DNA of 64,000 nt from Rhodanobacter sp. (GTDB lineage Bacteria; Pseudomonadota; Gammaproteobacteria; Xanthomonadales; Rhodanobacteraceae). Under the pieces are notes generated by a model, which had not been told where the DNA came from, made no database searches, and was given only the letters and a program-made list of their open reading frames with translations. A program made the translations under genes and the position numbers. Location: assembly GCA_004298045.1 (NCBI GenBank), contig SCRM01000016.1, positions 310,001-374,000 of the forward strand, read 5' to 3'. Below are positions 35,920 through 45,664 of the stretch, in pieces (within the stretch, counting starts at the first letter, position 1; each line of letters begins with the position of its first letter).

Positions 35920-38295
35920 TTAATGACCACCAGCAACGGGTTGGGGGAGATCCGGCGCACGGGCCGGCGCCGGGGGCGGAGGCACGCTCGATGCCGACGC
36001 CGGGCCACCGCCGAACAGGCTCTGCCAGAAGCAACCCTCCACCTCGTTCGGCAGCGAGCCGGCCACTACCGGCACCTGCTGCGCGCCGGCGCACTGCGGC
36101 TCGGTCGGCTTGCCATCGGCGGGATTGATCCACGCCATCTGCAGGCCGTCGCCCAGCGCGGCGGAAAGCGGCTTGGTCGGCAACTTCGCAAACAGGTCGC
36201 GCCACACGCGCAGCGCGCCGGTGGCACCGAACAGATGCGCCGGCTTGTTGTCGTCGCGGCCCATCCAGAACACCGCGAGGTGCTCGCCGGTGAAGCCGGC
36301 AAACCAGCTGTCGCGCAGGCCGTTGCTGGTGCCGGTCTTGCCGGCGGCGTGCAACGAAGCGAGGGGCGAATTGCCGATGGAAGCCGCAGTGCCATACGTG
36401 GCCACCTGCTGCATCGCCCAAGTGATGAGGCGCACGGCCGGCTGGTACTCGCCCTTGCCGGCCTGTACCTCGTAACGCTTGATCGTGCGGCCGTTGCCGT
36501 CGACCACGCCGCGCACCGCCAGCAGTGGCAACGCGTGACCATCGGAGGCGATGTACTCGTACATCTGCGCCAGTTGCAGCGGGGAGATGTCCAGCGCGCC
36601 AATCAGGAGCGACGGGCTCGGGTTGACGTCGGTCAGCCCGAAGGATTCGAGAAACGCGCGGATGCGCGGCAAGCCCACCGCCAGCCCGAGATGAATGCTC
36701 GCGAGGTTCCATGATTTCGCCAGCGCATCCACCATCGGCACCATGCCATGGCTCTGGTCGTCGTCGTTGTGCGGCTCCCACAGCGTGCCGTTCGGCTGCC
36801 GCATGCTGATCGGGCTGTCGTCCAGCGCGGTGGCGAGATTCCAGCGTGCAGGGTCGGTCAGCGCCACCAAATACACGAACGGCTTGATGGTGGAACCGAT
36901 CGGCCGTTGCGAATCCAGCGCACGATTGAAGCCCTGGTCGCCGGGGAACTTGCTGCCGATCACCGCCAGCACGCTGCCATCGTGCGCATCGGTCACCACG
37001 CCCGCGGCCTGCACCGCCTCGCCACGCTTGCCCAGACCCTTCACCGTGGTCGAAATGGCCTGTTCGGCGTAGATCTGCGCGGCCGGGTCGAGCGTGGTGA
37101 AAATCGAAAGGTTGCCGGCTCGCAGCGTGTCCTCGTCGAAGTCCTTGGTGATCTGCTGGCGCACCAACTGCATGAACGCCGGGAAGCGGTCATGCGGCAA
37201 CTGGCCACTGGTGGTGATGCCGAGCGCCGTGGCCTGCGCCGCCTTGCCCTGGTCGGCGGAAATCAGGTCGTTGTCGACAAATTCCTGCAGCACCAGGTTG
37301 CGCCGCGCCAGCGCGCGATCCGGATAACGCCGCGGATCGTAGAAACTCGGCCCCTTGACCAGCCCGACCAGCAGCGCGATCTCCTGCACCCGCAGATCGC
37401 GCAGCGGGCGGCCGAAGTAGAACTCCGACGCCGCGGCAAAGCCGTGCACCGCCTGCGCCCCTTGCTGGCCAAGGAACACCTCGTTGACGTAGGCCTCCAG
37501 GATACGGTCCTTGCTGTAGTGGAACTCCAGCAACAGCGCCATCAGCGCCTCGTTGGCCTTGCGCGTGAAGGTTTGCTGACGGGTCAAAAACAGATTGCGC
37601 ACCAACTGCTGGGTGAGCGTCGAGGCGCCCTGCACGGTATGCCCCGCGCGCAGGTTGGCAAACGCCGCGCGCGCGATCGCGCTGAAGTCGATGCCGATGT
37701 TGTGGCGGAAATCGCGATCCTCGACAGTGATGAGGCCGTTGACCAGCAGCGGCGGCAAATCCGCCAGCCGCACGATGCGGCGGTCCACCTGTTTGGCGCC
37801 GTACACCGTGGCGATGCGCGCCGGGTCCAGATGCGCAAGCGGCATCGCCGCGCCGGTCAAAAGATCCCGCACGCGCTGCACGCGGCCTTGCCCCAGAGTA
37901 ACCTCGATGCGTTTGGGCAGCTCGCCGCCATCCGGCCCGGCATAGCCGCGCGAGGAAATGGTGTAAGTCGCGCCGCGCTTCATCCAGGTGCCAGGCACCT
38001 TGCCGTGGCTATCCTCGACGTAACCGGCAAAGGTCAGCTCGAGCTGCAGCGCCGCCGGTGTCATCGGATCCCCCGGCGACAGCGGCAACGGCCGTGCGAA
38101 CACCCGCGTCGGCACCGCAAACACGAGGTCGCTGAAGCGTTGTTGCACGCGCTGGTTGAGGACCAGCGCATACGGCAGCACGAACCCCACGAACAGGCCG
38201 AAGCCGATCCAGAACGGCACCCGCAGCCACGGCCAGCTCGCGTGCAGCAACGCGCGGATACGGGTCAGCACAGGCGCTGGCTGATGAGTTTGCAC
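35920..38295 (-). CDS. mrcB: Penicillin-binding protein 1b, bifunctional
   Basis: A 791-residue class A PBP: cytoplasmic tail, membrane anchor (about 24-46), UB2H-like region, glycosyltransferase domain with VEDRDF, GASTLTQQLVRNLFL and RKANEALMALLLE, and transpeptidase domain with SxxK motif STIK (in RPIGSTIKPFVY), SWN and KTG (AGKTGTSNG). It ends with a Pro/Ala-rich tail. It polymerises and cross-links peptidoglycan at the inner membrane. The length is typical of PBP1b. Confidence 0.95.
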   Translation of the reverse strand: MQTHQPAPVLTRIRALLHASWPWLRVPFWIGFGLFVGFVLPYALVLNQRVQQRFSDLVFAVPTRVFARPLPLSPGDPMTPAALQLELTFAGYVEDSHGKVPGTWMKRGATYTISSRGYAGPDGGELPKRIEVTLGQGRVQRVRDLLTGAAMPLAHLDPARIATVYGAKQVDRRIVRLADLPPLLVNGLITVEDRDFRHNIGIDFSAIARAAFANLRAGHTVQGASTLTQQLVRNLFLTRQQTFTRKANEALMALLLEFHYSKDRILEAYVNEVFLGQQGAQAVHGFAAASEFYFGRPLRDLRVQEIALLVGLVKGPSFYDPRRYPDRALARRNLVLQEFVDNDLISADQGKAAQATALGITTSGQLPHDRFPAFMQLVRQQITKDFDEDTLRAGNLSIFTTLDPAAQIYAEQAISTTVKGLGKRGEAVQAAGVVTDAHDGSVLAVIGSKFPGDQGFNRALDSQRPIGSTIKPFVYLVALTDPARWNLATALDDSPISMRQPNGTLWEPHNDDDQSHGMVPMVDALAKSWNLASIHLGLAVGLPRIRAFLESFGLTDVNPSPSLLIGALDISPLQLAQMYEYIASDGHALPLLAVRGVVDGNGRTIKRYEVQAGKGEYQPAVRLITWAMQQVATYGTAASIGNSPLASLHAAGKTGTSNGLRDSWFAGFTGEHLAVFWMGRDDNKPAHLFGATGALRVWRDLFAKLPTKPLSAALGDGLQMAWINPADGKPTEPQCAGAQQVPVVAGSLPNEVEGCFWQSLFGGGPASASSVPPPPAPARAPDLPQPVAGGH

Positions 38296-38350
38296 ATAGG
38301 TCTTGGATAATACGGGGTGTCAGCCGGCGGGGGGATGAATGGGGTTGGAG

Positions 38351-38573
38351 CCGGGATTCGGGATTCGGGATTCGGGATTCGAGATTTGGGATTGGAGATT
38401 CGAAAAGGCGGGCTGCGGCCAGCCTCCACGCTTCGCGGGTCGGCTTCAGCCGACTGGAGACTCGCGCCGGGTTAAAACCCGACTGGCAAAAGCTGGCATC
38501 TTGCGGCAACCGGCTCCTGCAAATCCCCAATCCCGTATCCCAAATCCCGGCTCTCTGGATCCCCAATCCCGTC
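38351..38573. repeat. GGGATTCGG-family repeat cluster upstream of mrcB
   Basis: Left half: four tandem GGGATTCGGGATT-like units (38351-38405). Right half: complementary CCCCAATCCCG/TCCCAAATCCCGG units (38520-38573). Between them lie two smaller palindromes around GTCGGCTTCAGCCGAC and CGGGTTAAAACCCG. The 279-base gap holds no gene; the mrcB promoter must lie near 38300-38345. Confidence 0.75.
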
Positions 38574-38574
38574 G

Positions 38575-41163
38575 CTACTCGTCCCCCGACCGGTGCGCGA
38601 TCCACGCGCCGGCCATGGCGGATAGATACGGCACCGATTGCGCGCCGAGGATGAACATCCACAGTGTGCCTTCGATATAGCGGGTGCCGTAGGCGTGGGC
38701 CATGCCGACGATGCACAGGATCAGCGCGACGGCCATCAGCATCTCCTCGCGCACCGGGGCGAACGCGGCAAAGCTCGAACCGCCCATGCGGCGCTTCTTG
38801 GCGGTGACCACAAAGGCGGTCTTCTTGCGCGTCAGGCCATGCAGGATGCCGCGCGCGATGGCATGGGAGAGCCCCATGCTGGCGACCGAGGCCATGATGG
38901 TGTCGTACCAGCCGCACGGCACCCGCGCGCGGTAGAGCACGATGCCGAAGATCATCTTGGCGAAGAAGAAGCCGATCACCGGGATCAGGAACAACTGCAT
39001 CGGCAGGCTGAAAAGGTACGGGAACGCGATCATGCCGGCGGTCCAGTACAGCGCCATCAGAGTGAAGATGAGCAGCAGCGCATCGGCAAACCAGCTGAAC
39101 CAGCCAGTGAGAAAGTGGAAGCGCTGCCCGGGGGTGAGCGGGCCCTTCTTCACCATCCAGTCCCAGCGCCCCTTGAGGATCTGCATGGCACCGAACGCCC
39201 AGCGGTAGCGCTGGCTCTTGTACGCCTTGAAGTCGGCCGGGGTGAGGCCCTTGCCCATCAATTCATCGACGTAGACCAGCTCGTAGCCGGCGTGCATCAG
39301 GCGCAGGCCAAGCTCGGCGTCCTCGCAGATCGTCCATTCCGACCAGCCGCCGGTGCCTTCGAGCGCGGCGCGGCGCACCATCGTCATGGTGCCGTGCTGG
39401 ATGATGGCGTTGCGCTCGTTGCGGTGGTGCATGCCGATGCGGAAGAAGCCGTCGAACTCCCACGCGGTCATGCGGCGGAAACGGTTCTTCTGGAAGTCGC
39501 GATGCGCCTGCGGGCACTGCACCACCGCCACCTTCGGGTCGTGGAAATAACCGGTGAGGGTGGCGAGCCAGTCGGTGCGCACCACGTAGTCGGCGTCGAT
39601 CACCGCGATCACGTCCGCACGCTGGTTGGTTTCCTTGAGGCCGAAATTGAGCGCGCCGGCCTTGAAACCCGGCCATGGTTCCAGATGGAAAAAGCGGAAA
39701 CGTTCGCCGAGCTTTTCGCAATACGCCTTCACCGGCCCCCACACCGCCGGGTCCTTGGTGTTGTTGTCGATCACCAGCACTTCAAAGTTGGCGTAGTCGA
39801 GCGCGGCCAGCGAATCGAGCGTGACCTGCACCATCTCCGGCGGCTCGTTGTAGCAAGCCAGGTGGATCGACACGAACGGCTGCTTCTCCGGCGGGTCTGG
39901 CCTGAGCATGTGCGCCTCGCGCATCCACTTGCGCCGCCACAGCACCTCGGTGAACTCGAAACCGTTGATGAGCAGGATGGCGATGATCGCGATCTGCGCC
40001 GGAAACAGCAGCAGCAACATCGTCCAGTCGACCCAGCTCAGGTAGAACTGGAACGGCAGCGTGGCCGACCACACCAGGATGCCGGCGCAGAACTGGATAA
40101 GCACGCAGAAGAACAACCGCCCGGTGAGCTTGAAGCGCTCGAAGCGCAGCGCGAACCAGATCATCGGCCACAGCGCGAGCAGGCTCGCCGCCAGCGCCTT
40201 CCACGGCCACGAGGTGTCCTCGGTGACCGGGCCGGTGAGCGGGAACTTGAGCTGACGGTCGGCGTTGAACATCCCCCAATACGCCTCGGTGCGGCCTGAA
40301 AGCTGCTCCTTCCACGGCTGGTCGAACGCCTCCATCACGTAGTAGTCGATGTGGTCGCGCTTGGCCACGTTGAACCACTGGCGCAGGAAGATCGCCTCGT
40401 TCGACACCGACGGGTCGGCATACTCGTGGCGATCGCCGTTGGACGGCCAGCCGATTTCGCCGATCACGATCGGCTTGTTCGGGAACAGTTGCCTCAGGTG
40501 GTTGTAGCTGCCCAGCACCGCGCCGATCGCGTCCTTGCGCGGGATGCCGTTCCAGTAGGGGAACAGGTGCACGGTGATGAAATCCACGTGCTGCGCCAGC
40601 TCGGGGTATTTCTCCCAGATGTAGTCCGGCTCGGCGGTCGACACCGGCTGGCGCAGCGCAGCGCGCACGCGGTCGAGATAGGCCATGAGCTGGTCGGGCG
40701 AGACGTCGTTGCGAAACAGCACCTCGTTGCCCACCAGCACGCGGTTGATGGTGCCGGGGTAACGCCGCGCCTGCGCGATCAGCGCATCGATCTCCTGCTC
40801 GTTGTTCTCCAACCGGGTGTCGATCCACGCACCGGACAGCACCTTGAGTCCGTCGCGCTCTGCCAGGCGCGGAATCTGCGGGTTCTGCAACATCGAATAG
40901 GTGCGGATGTTGTGCGTGTAGTGGCGCAGCAGCTTGAGGTCGCCATCAAGCTGCTCGTCGGTGGGGAAATCACCCTTGAGCGGGCTCTGGTAGCGCTGGA
41001 ACGCCGACAGCGCATAGCCGCTGACCGGGCCGTGCCAGTCTTCCGGGCCGTGCGGACGGTTGCTCCACCACCACAGGCCGATGTTCAGCGCGGCCACCAC
41101 CAGGGCCAGCACGACGGCAACAAACCAGGACGGACGGCGGTGGGTGACAGGCTCGGCGCTCAA
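38575..41163 (-). CDS. GH17-GT2 membrane beta-glucan synthase (NdvB-like)
   Basis: An 862-residue fusion. After an N-terminal anchor (about 12-32) comes a glycoside hydrolase 17-like domain (about 45-310) with the two acidic motifs VLVGNEVL and VIGEIGWPS. Membrane helices follow, then a GT2 synthase domain with DNNTKD, DADYV, CEDAELGLRL and QRYRW (the D, DxD, ED and QxxRW set), and C-terminal helices. The layout matches bacterial beta-1,3(1,6)-glucan synthases such as Bradyrhizobium and Pseudomonas NdvB types: the GT2 part polymerises glucose from UDP-glucose, the GH17 part probably remodels or closes the product in the periplasm. Confidence 0.9.
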   Translation of the reverse strand: MSAEPVTHRRPSWFVAVVLALVVAALNIGLWWWSNRPHGPEDWHGPVSGYALSAFQRYQSPLKGDFPTDEQLDGDLKLLRHYTHNIRTYSMLQNPQIPRLAERDGLKVLSGAWIDTRLENNEQEIDALIAQARRYPGTINRVLVGNEVLFRNDVSPDQLMAYLDRVRAALRQPVSTAEPDYIWEKYPELAQHVDFITVHLFPYWNGIPRKDAIGAVLGSYNHLRQLFPNKPIVIGEIGWPSNGDRHEYADPSVSNEAIFLRQWFNVAKRDHIDYYVMEAFDQPWKEQLSGRTEAYWGMFNADRQLKFPLTGPVTEDTSWPWKALAASLLALWPMIWFALRFERFKLTGRLFFCVLIQFCAGILVWSATLPFQFYLSWVDWTMLLLLFPAQIAIIAILLINGFEFTEVLWRRKWMREAHMLRPDPPEKQPFVSIHLACYNEPPEMVQVTLDSLAALDYANFEVLVIDNNTKDPAVWGPVKAYCEKLGERFRFFHLEPWPGFKAGALNFGLKETNQRADVIAVIDADYVVRTDWLATLTGYFHDPKVAVVQCPQAHRDFQKNRFRRMTAWEFDGFFRIGMHHRNERNAIIQHGTMTMVRRAALEGTGGWSEWTICEDAELGLRLMHAGYELVYVDELMGKGLTPADFKAYKSQRYRWAFGAMQILKGRWDWMVKKGPLTPGQRFHFLTGWFSWFADALLLIFTLMALYWTAGMIAFPYLFSLPMQLFLIPVIGFFFAKMIFGIVLYRARVPCGWYDTIMASVASMGLSHAIARGILHGLTRKKTAFVVTAKKRRMGGSSFAAFAPVREEMLMAVALILCIVGMAHAYGTRYIEGTLWMFILGAQSVPYLSAMAGAWIAHRSGDE

Positions 41164-41326
41164 AAGAATCCCCGTGGAGGCCCCTCGGCAAACGGGGGGA
41201 GCCGCAGGAGCTTAACCAATCCGCGCCCGCACGCTCAATAAAACCACTTCGCCGCAGTCAGCCGCAGCTAAGCCACGGGGTGCCGCGCAGCACCTTGGCG
41301 GCGCCTCGCGCAACCGGCAACGGCTC

Positions 41327-41674
41327 TCAACGCCCGCCGAACTCATGCACCATCTGGGTCATGGTGCGTGCCACACAGGCGCCGTCGCAGCGGCCGGCCA
41401 GGTAGCCGGAGCCGCAGGCCATCAGCTCCGCCAGCGTGCCGTACAGCGCCTGCGCGTCGCGGTCGTGCGGCTCGCCGTTGCTGCCCAGCGCTTTCTCCTG
41501 CTCCACGTAGGTGCGCACCGCACCCACCATGGTGTGCGCCATGTCGTCCGCGTGGACCTCTCCGCGCAGGAACGGCGGTGCAAACGCCACCGCCTTGTCC
41601 ACCGCCGCCTGCATGCGTGCAGCCTGGGTGGCGGGTACGGCGGCGTCCGGGGTAGGCGTTGCGTCGGTGGTCAT
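41327..41674 (-). CDS. Conserved-looking hypothetical protein
   Basis: A 115-residue soluble protein I do not recognise, preceded by GAGG. It is rich in Ala and helical, with three cysteines near the C-terminus (ACGSGYLAGRCDGACVARTM). No signal peptide or membrane segment. It stands alone between the glucan synthase and the divergent M16 peptidase. Codon use resembles its neighbours. Confidence 0.65.
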   Translation of the reverse strand: MTTDATPTPDAAVPATQAARMQAAVDKAVAFAPPFLRGEVHADDMAHTMVGAVRTYVEQEKALGSNGEPHDRDAQALYGTLAELMACGSGYLAGRCDGACVARTMTQMVHEFGGR

Positions 41675-41967
41675 GGCTTGCCTCGTGGGTGATTGATCGG
41701 CGGCAAGTATGCGCCGGCGCGGACAAGCCGCCGTGATGCAGGTCGGTTCCCATGGAAGACGTCGAAGAGCTGCACCTTCGCCCAAGCTTGCGGGAACGGC
41801 GCACGTACGCGCACCAAGTAAGTCGGATGATGCGCGCGTTTTCCCCTTCCTTGCTGCTCGTCGCGGCAACGTTGGTGCCACGCGGCAACACGAGCGGGTT
41901 TACCCTCTGCAACACCTCCGGGCGCGGGTCACGCGTCCAACTTCCAAAACGACACAAGGATTGATCG

Positions 41968-44631
41968 ATGAAGAAGCGAACGCTTCGGTTGGTGGCGGCG
42001 ATTGGCCTGGCGCTGGGTACGTTCAGCGCATGGGCGGCGAGCGATGCGGAGGTGACGCGCGCCACGCTGGACAACGGTTTGCGCGTGGTGATCGTGCGCG
42101 ACACGTTGGCGCCGGTGGTCACCACGGAGATGAATTACCTCGCCGGCTCGGACGAGGTGCCGGCCGGGTTCCCCGGCACCGCGCATGCGGTGGAACACAT
42201 GATGTTTCGCGGCAGCCCGGGGCTGTCCAAGGATCAGCTCGCGGCGATCGCGGCGAACATGGGCGGCGCGTTCAACGCGGATGCCACGCAGGGCGTGACG
42301 CAGTATTACTTCGTGGCGCCGGCGCAGGATCTGGACGTGGCGCTGAAGGTGCAGGCGCTGCGCATGCGCGGCGTGGACATGGACCAGAAGGAGTGGGACA
42401 AGGAGCGCGGCGCGATTTCGCAGGAGGTGTCGCGCGATCTCTCCAGCCCGGATTTCAAGTTCTACTCGCAGATGCTGGCGCAGATGTTTTCCGGCACGCC
42501 GTATGCGCACACGCCGCTGGGTACGCGCGACTCGTTCGACCAGACCAACGCGGCGATGCTCAAGGCGTTCCACGACACCTGGTACGCGCCGAACAACGCG
42601 ATCCTGGTGATTGCCGGCGACGTCGATCCGACGGCGACGCTGGCGAAAGTGAAACAGGAATTTGCCGGCATCGCGAAGAAGACGCTGCCGGCGCGGCCGG
42701 CGTTCGACTTCAAGCCGGTGGCGGCGAAGACCGTGCAACTGCCGACCGACAGCCCGTATGGCTCGGTGTATCTCGGCTATCGCCTGCCCGGCCTGAAATC
42801 GAAGGATTACGCCACTGCGCTGGTGCTGGGCCAGGCGCTCGGTTCACAGCGCGCGGCGCTGGCCGGCATGCGGTTCGACGGCACCGCCCTGTTCGGCGGC
42901 TTCGTCGGCCAAAGCATGCCGCACGCCGGGCTTGGCCTCGCGGTGGGCATCTTCCCCAAGGGCGGCAACCCGCAACCGGTGCTGACCAAGATGCAAGCCA
43001 TCCTGGCCGACGCTGCGGCGAAGGGTATCGACCCGGCGCTGGTGGAGGCGGCCAAACACAAGGCGGTCTCCGATCTCGAATTCAAGAAGAACTCGGTAGA
43101 CGGGCTGGCCAACGCGTGGTCGCATGCACTGGCGTTCCAGGGCGCGGATTCCCCGGATGCGATCAAGGCCGCGATCGAGGCGGTGACGCCGGCAGCCGTG
43201 AATGCGCTGGCGAAGCAGACCTTCGACCCCAAGCATGCGATCACCGCCATTCTGACCCCGGAGAGCTCCGGCAAGCCGGTGGCCGGCAAGGGCTTCGGCG
43301 GCGCGGAGAGCTTCTCATCCACACCGGACAAGCCGGTGGAGCTGCCGACGTGGGCGCAAGCGGCGTTCGCCAAACTGGCGGTGCCGAAATCCTCGCTCGA
43401 TCCGGTGAGCTACACCCTGCCCAACGGCCTGCGCCTGATCGTGCAGCCAGAGACCATCAGCGACACGGTGGAACTCTACGGCAGCATCAAGACCAACCAG
43501 GATCTGCAGGCGGGCAAGGGCGAGGAAGGCGTGAGCGAAGTGCTTGCCGGGCTGTTTCCATTCGGCACCGAGCATCTGGACCGCATCCAGTTTCAGCAGG
43601 CACTGGACGCGATCGGCGCGCACGAAAGCGCCGGCACCAGCTTTTCGCTGGCGGTACCCGCGGCACACTTCGCCGAAGGCGTGAAACTGCTCGCCGACCA
43701 CGAACTGCATCCGGCACTGCCGGCGCAGGCGTTCTCGCTGGTGCAGAAGCAGACGGCGGGCATGGTGGCCGGGCAACTGCAGTCGCCCGATTTCCTCTAC
43801 CAGCTCGGGCTGGGCAAGGCACTGCTGCCGGCGAACGACCCCTCGTTGCGCCACGCCACGCCACAGAACGTGATGGCGCTGACGCTGGACAAGGTGAAGC
43901 AGTACTACGGCGCGACCTTCCGTCCGGACCTCGCCACTATCGTCATCGTCGGCAAGGTCGACCCGGCGCAGGCGAAGCAGGTGATCGAGCAGGCGTTTGG
44001 CAATTGGAAGTCCACCGGGCCCAAGCCCGACACCGACTACGCCGCGGTGCCCGCGAACCAGCCCGGCAAGCTGCACGTGCCCGACGCCAGCGCGGTGCAG
44101 GACAGCGTGGACATGGCGCAAACCATTGCCGTCACCTACGACGACCCGGCGCGCTACGCGATCCACCTCGGCAACCAGGTGCTCGGCGGCGGCTTCTACG
44201 CCTCGCGCCTCACCCGCGACCTGCGCGAGAAACACGGGCTGGTCTACACCGTGGGCGTCAGCTTGGACACTGACAAACACCGCGGCACCTACAAGGTGTT
44301 CTACGGCAGCGATCCGGACAAGGTCGGCGCCGCCAGCGCGCTGGTGGTGCAAAACCTCAAGCAGATGCAGGACGCACCGGTGACCGATACCGAGCTGAGG
44401 CAGGCCAAGGGCATCCTGCTGCGCCGGATGCCGCTCGGCGAATCGAGCTTCGGCGCCATCGGCAGCCAACTGCTGGAACTCGCGCAGCAAGGCAAGCCAC
44501 TTGATGCCATGACCATCGCCGGCCGGCACTACCTGTCGCTGACCGCGCCCGAGGTGCAAGCTGCGTTCAAGAAATACGTGCGGCCGGAAGGCTTGGTGAC
44601 GGCGGTGAAGGGGCCGGCACCGAAAGGCTGA
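41968..44631 (+). CDS. Periplasmic M16-family zinc peptidase
   Basis: An 887-residue pitrilysin-type protein with signal peptide MKKRTLRLVAAIGLALGTFSAWA. The first half has the inverted zinc motif HAVEH (in GTAHAVEHMMFRG) and a downstream glutamate in GAISQEVSRDL; the second half repeats the fold without the zinc motif (GEEGVSEVLAGLFPFG), as expected. The pattern VLGGGFYASRLTRDLREKHGLVYTVG is the substrate-binding R/Y motif. AAGGA precedes the start. It probably degrades peptides in the periplasm. A strong terminator follows. Confidence 0.93.
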   Translation: MKKRTLRLVAAIGLALGTFSAWAASDAEVTRATLDNGLRVVIVRDTLAPVVTTEMNYLAGSDEVPAGFPGTAHAVEHMMFRGSPGLSKDQLAAIAANMGGAFNADATQGVTQYYFVAPAQDLDVALKVQALRMRGVDMDQKEWDKERGAISQEVSRDLSSPDFKFYSQMLAQMFSGTPYAHTPLGTRDSFDQTNAAMLKAFHDTWYAPNNAILVIAGDVDPTATLAKVKQEFAGIAKKTLPARPAFDFKPVAAKTVQLPTDSPYGSVYLGYRLPGLKSKDYATALVLGQALGSQRAALAGMRFDGTALFGGFVGQSMPHAGLGLAVGIFPKGGNPQPVLTKMQAILADAAAKGIDPALVEAAKHKAVSDLEFKKNSVDGLANAWSHALAFQGADSPDAIKAAIEAVTPAAVNALAKQTFDPKHAITAILTPESSGKPVAGKGFGGAESFSSTPDKPVELPTWAQAAFAKLAVPKSSLDPVSYTLPNGLRLIVQPETISDTVELYGSIKTNQDLQAGKGEEGVSEVLAGLFPFGTEHLDRIQFQQALDAIGAHESAGTSFSLAVPAAHFAEGVKLLADHELHPALPAQAFSLVQKQTAGMVAGQLQSPDFLYQLGLGKALLPANDPSLRHATPQNVMALTLDKVKQYYGATFRPDLATIVIVGKVDPAQAKQVIEQAFGNWKSTGPKPDTDYAAVPANQPGKLHVPDASAVQDSVDMAQTIAVTYDDPARYAIHLGNQVLGGGFYASRLTRDLREKHGLVYTVGVSLDTDKHRGTYKVFYGSDPDKVGAASALVVQNLKQMQDAPVTDTELRQAKGILLRRMPLGESSFGAIGSQLLELAQQGKPLDAMTIAGRHYLSLTAPEVQAAFKKYVRPEGLVTAVKGPAPKG

Positions 44632-44640
44632 TCGCAGCGA

Positions 44641-44682
44641 ACCGCACTCGCCCGGAGCAACCGGGCGAGTGCGGTCTTTTTT
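44641..44682 (+). terminator. Rho-independent terminator of the M16 peptidase gene
   Basis: A perfect 15-bp stem (ACCGCACTCGCCCGG and complement) with loop AGCAA is followed by CTTTTTT. Confidence 0.93.
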
Positions 44683-44706
44683 GCCCTTCAAAAACTTTCA
44701 CACGCC

Positions 44707-45024
44707 ATGCCTGAGTCAGACCACTACCCCATCCGCGCATGGCCTTGGCGCACGCAGTTGCGCGATACCTACCGGGTGCTGTTCGTTCCCGTCACGCTGG
44801 CCGTCGTCGCCAGCGCGACCCGGTTCTTCCATTGGCCTTGGGGACTAGCGCTTGGCGCCTGCCTCGGCATGCTGCCTTCATATGTCCTCGGTACGCCTTC
44901 CCGCATGCCGATCGCGCCGGGTGACAGCGCCACCATCGACCACTGGCTCGCCGCGCACAAACATGTCCACGATGCCCGCGGCTGGGTGCCACGCCTGCCC
45001 CGCAACGCCTATTTCGACAGCTAG
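44707..45024 (+). CDS. Small hypothetical membrane protein
   Basis: A 105-residue protein with two hydrophobic stretches (about 25-40 and 44-62). I do not recognise it. No good ribosome site is visible, and it sits after a terminator, so expression is uncertain. Composition agrees with coding DNA of the region. Confidence 0.5.
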   Translation: MPESDHYPIRAWPWRTQLRDTYRVLFVPVTLAVVASATRFFHWPWGLALGACLGMLPSYVLGTPSRMPIAPGDSATIDHWLAAHKHVHDARGWVPRLPRNAYFDS

Positions 45025-45459
45025 GTCGTGCACTGGCAAGGCGACGCGCCGTGATCGGGCCGCCCATCACGTTGCGCGCGCTGAAAACGATATTGCGCAG
45101 AGGGCCATCCGGCGGGTGAACACGGCATGGCAAGTCGATCTTCGGTACGTGGCGCAACGAAGTCCCTTGCGCACCCGCCCCAGCCGGTCGAACCATGGTT
45201 TGGCTGCGCCACGCGTCACTTCACACGCCCCCTTCACCGGCAACCTGCCGCGGTCGGCCCGCGCGTGCATGCATGACAACTTCCGTGCCCGCGTCCGGCA
45301 CATGTCACCTGCCGCCCACAGCCCCGCAAGCGCTTGCGACCGCAACCGGCACGCTCTTGCCGACGAAGGGCAGTCCAGCACGCGAAACCACGGTCGGGAT
45401 CATGTGCTGCCGGGTACCGCGGTACCCGCCCGCGGTATCCCGCGCACCGCCCCCTTGGC
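45025..45459. other. Non-coding stretch upstream of tRNA-Thr
   Basis: No open frame here looks real. It contains an 18-base perfect palindrome CGGGTACCGCGGTACCCG (45411-45428). The tRNA promoter follows directly. Confidence 0.5.
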
Positions 45460-45488
45460 TTGCGTCACACTGCAGCGCCCCGTAAACT
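45460..45488 (+). promoter_or_regulatory. Sigma-70 promoter of tRNA-Thr
   Basis: TTGCGT and TAAACT are separated by 17 bases; transcription would start about 10 bases before the mature tRNA end, after a GC-rich discriminator as in stable-RNA promoters. Confidence 0.75.
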
Positions 45489-45503
45489 TCGCGGCTCACG
45501 CTC

Positions 45504-45579
45504 GCCGGAGTAGCTCAGTTGGTAGAGCGGCGCATTCGTAATGCGTAGGTCGCAGGTTCGACTCCTGTTTCCGGCACCA
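45504..45579 (+). tRNA. tRNA-Thr (anticodon CGU)
   Basis: A complete cloverleaf: acceptor GCCGGAG pairs with TTCCGGC, D loop AGCTCAGTTGGTAGAGC, anticodon stem GCGCA/TGCGT with loop TTCGTAA (anticodon CGT in DNA), T loop GGTTCGACTCC, and an encoded CCA end. Reads ACG codons. Confidence 0.97.
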
Positions 45580-45585
45580 TTTACA

Positions 45586-45622
45586 ACACAGGTCCGCATT
45601 GCTGCGGACCTGTGTTTTTTTT
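45586..45622 (+). terminator. Rho-independent terminator of tRNA-Thr
   Basis: A perfect 13-bp stem (ACACAGGTCCGCA and complement) with loop TTGC is followed by a run of T. Confidence 0.93.
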
Positions 45623-45664
45623 CGCAGGGTGCCCAGCGTCGCGATCTCGGCGAGACGACAGCGG

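Noticed and set aside
41752-41964. 70-codon frame just upstream of the M16 peptidase
   Set aside because: No ribosome site, no motif, and it occupies the promoter and leader region of the peptidase gene.
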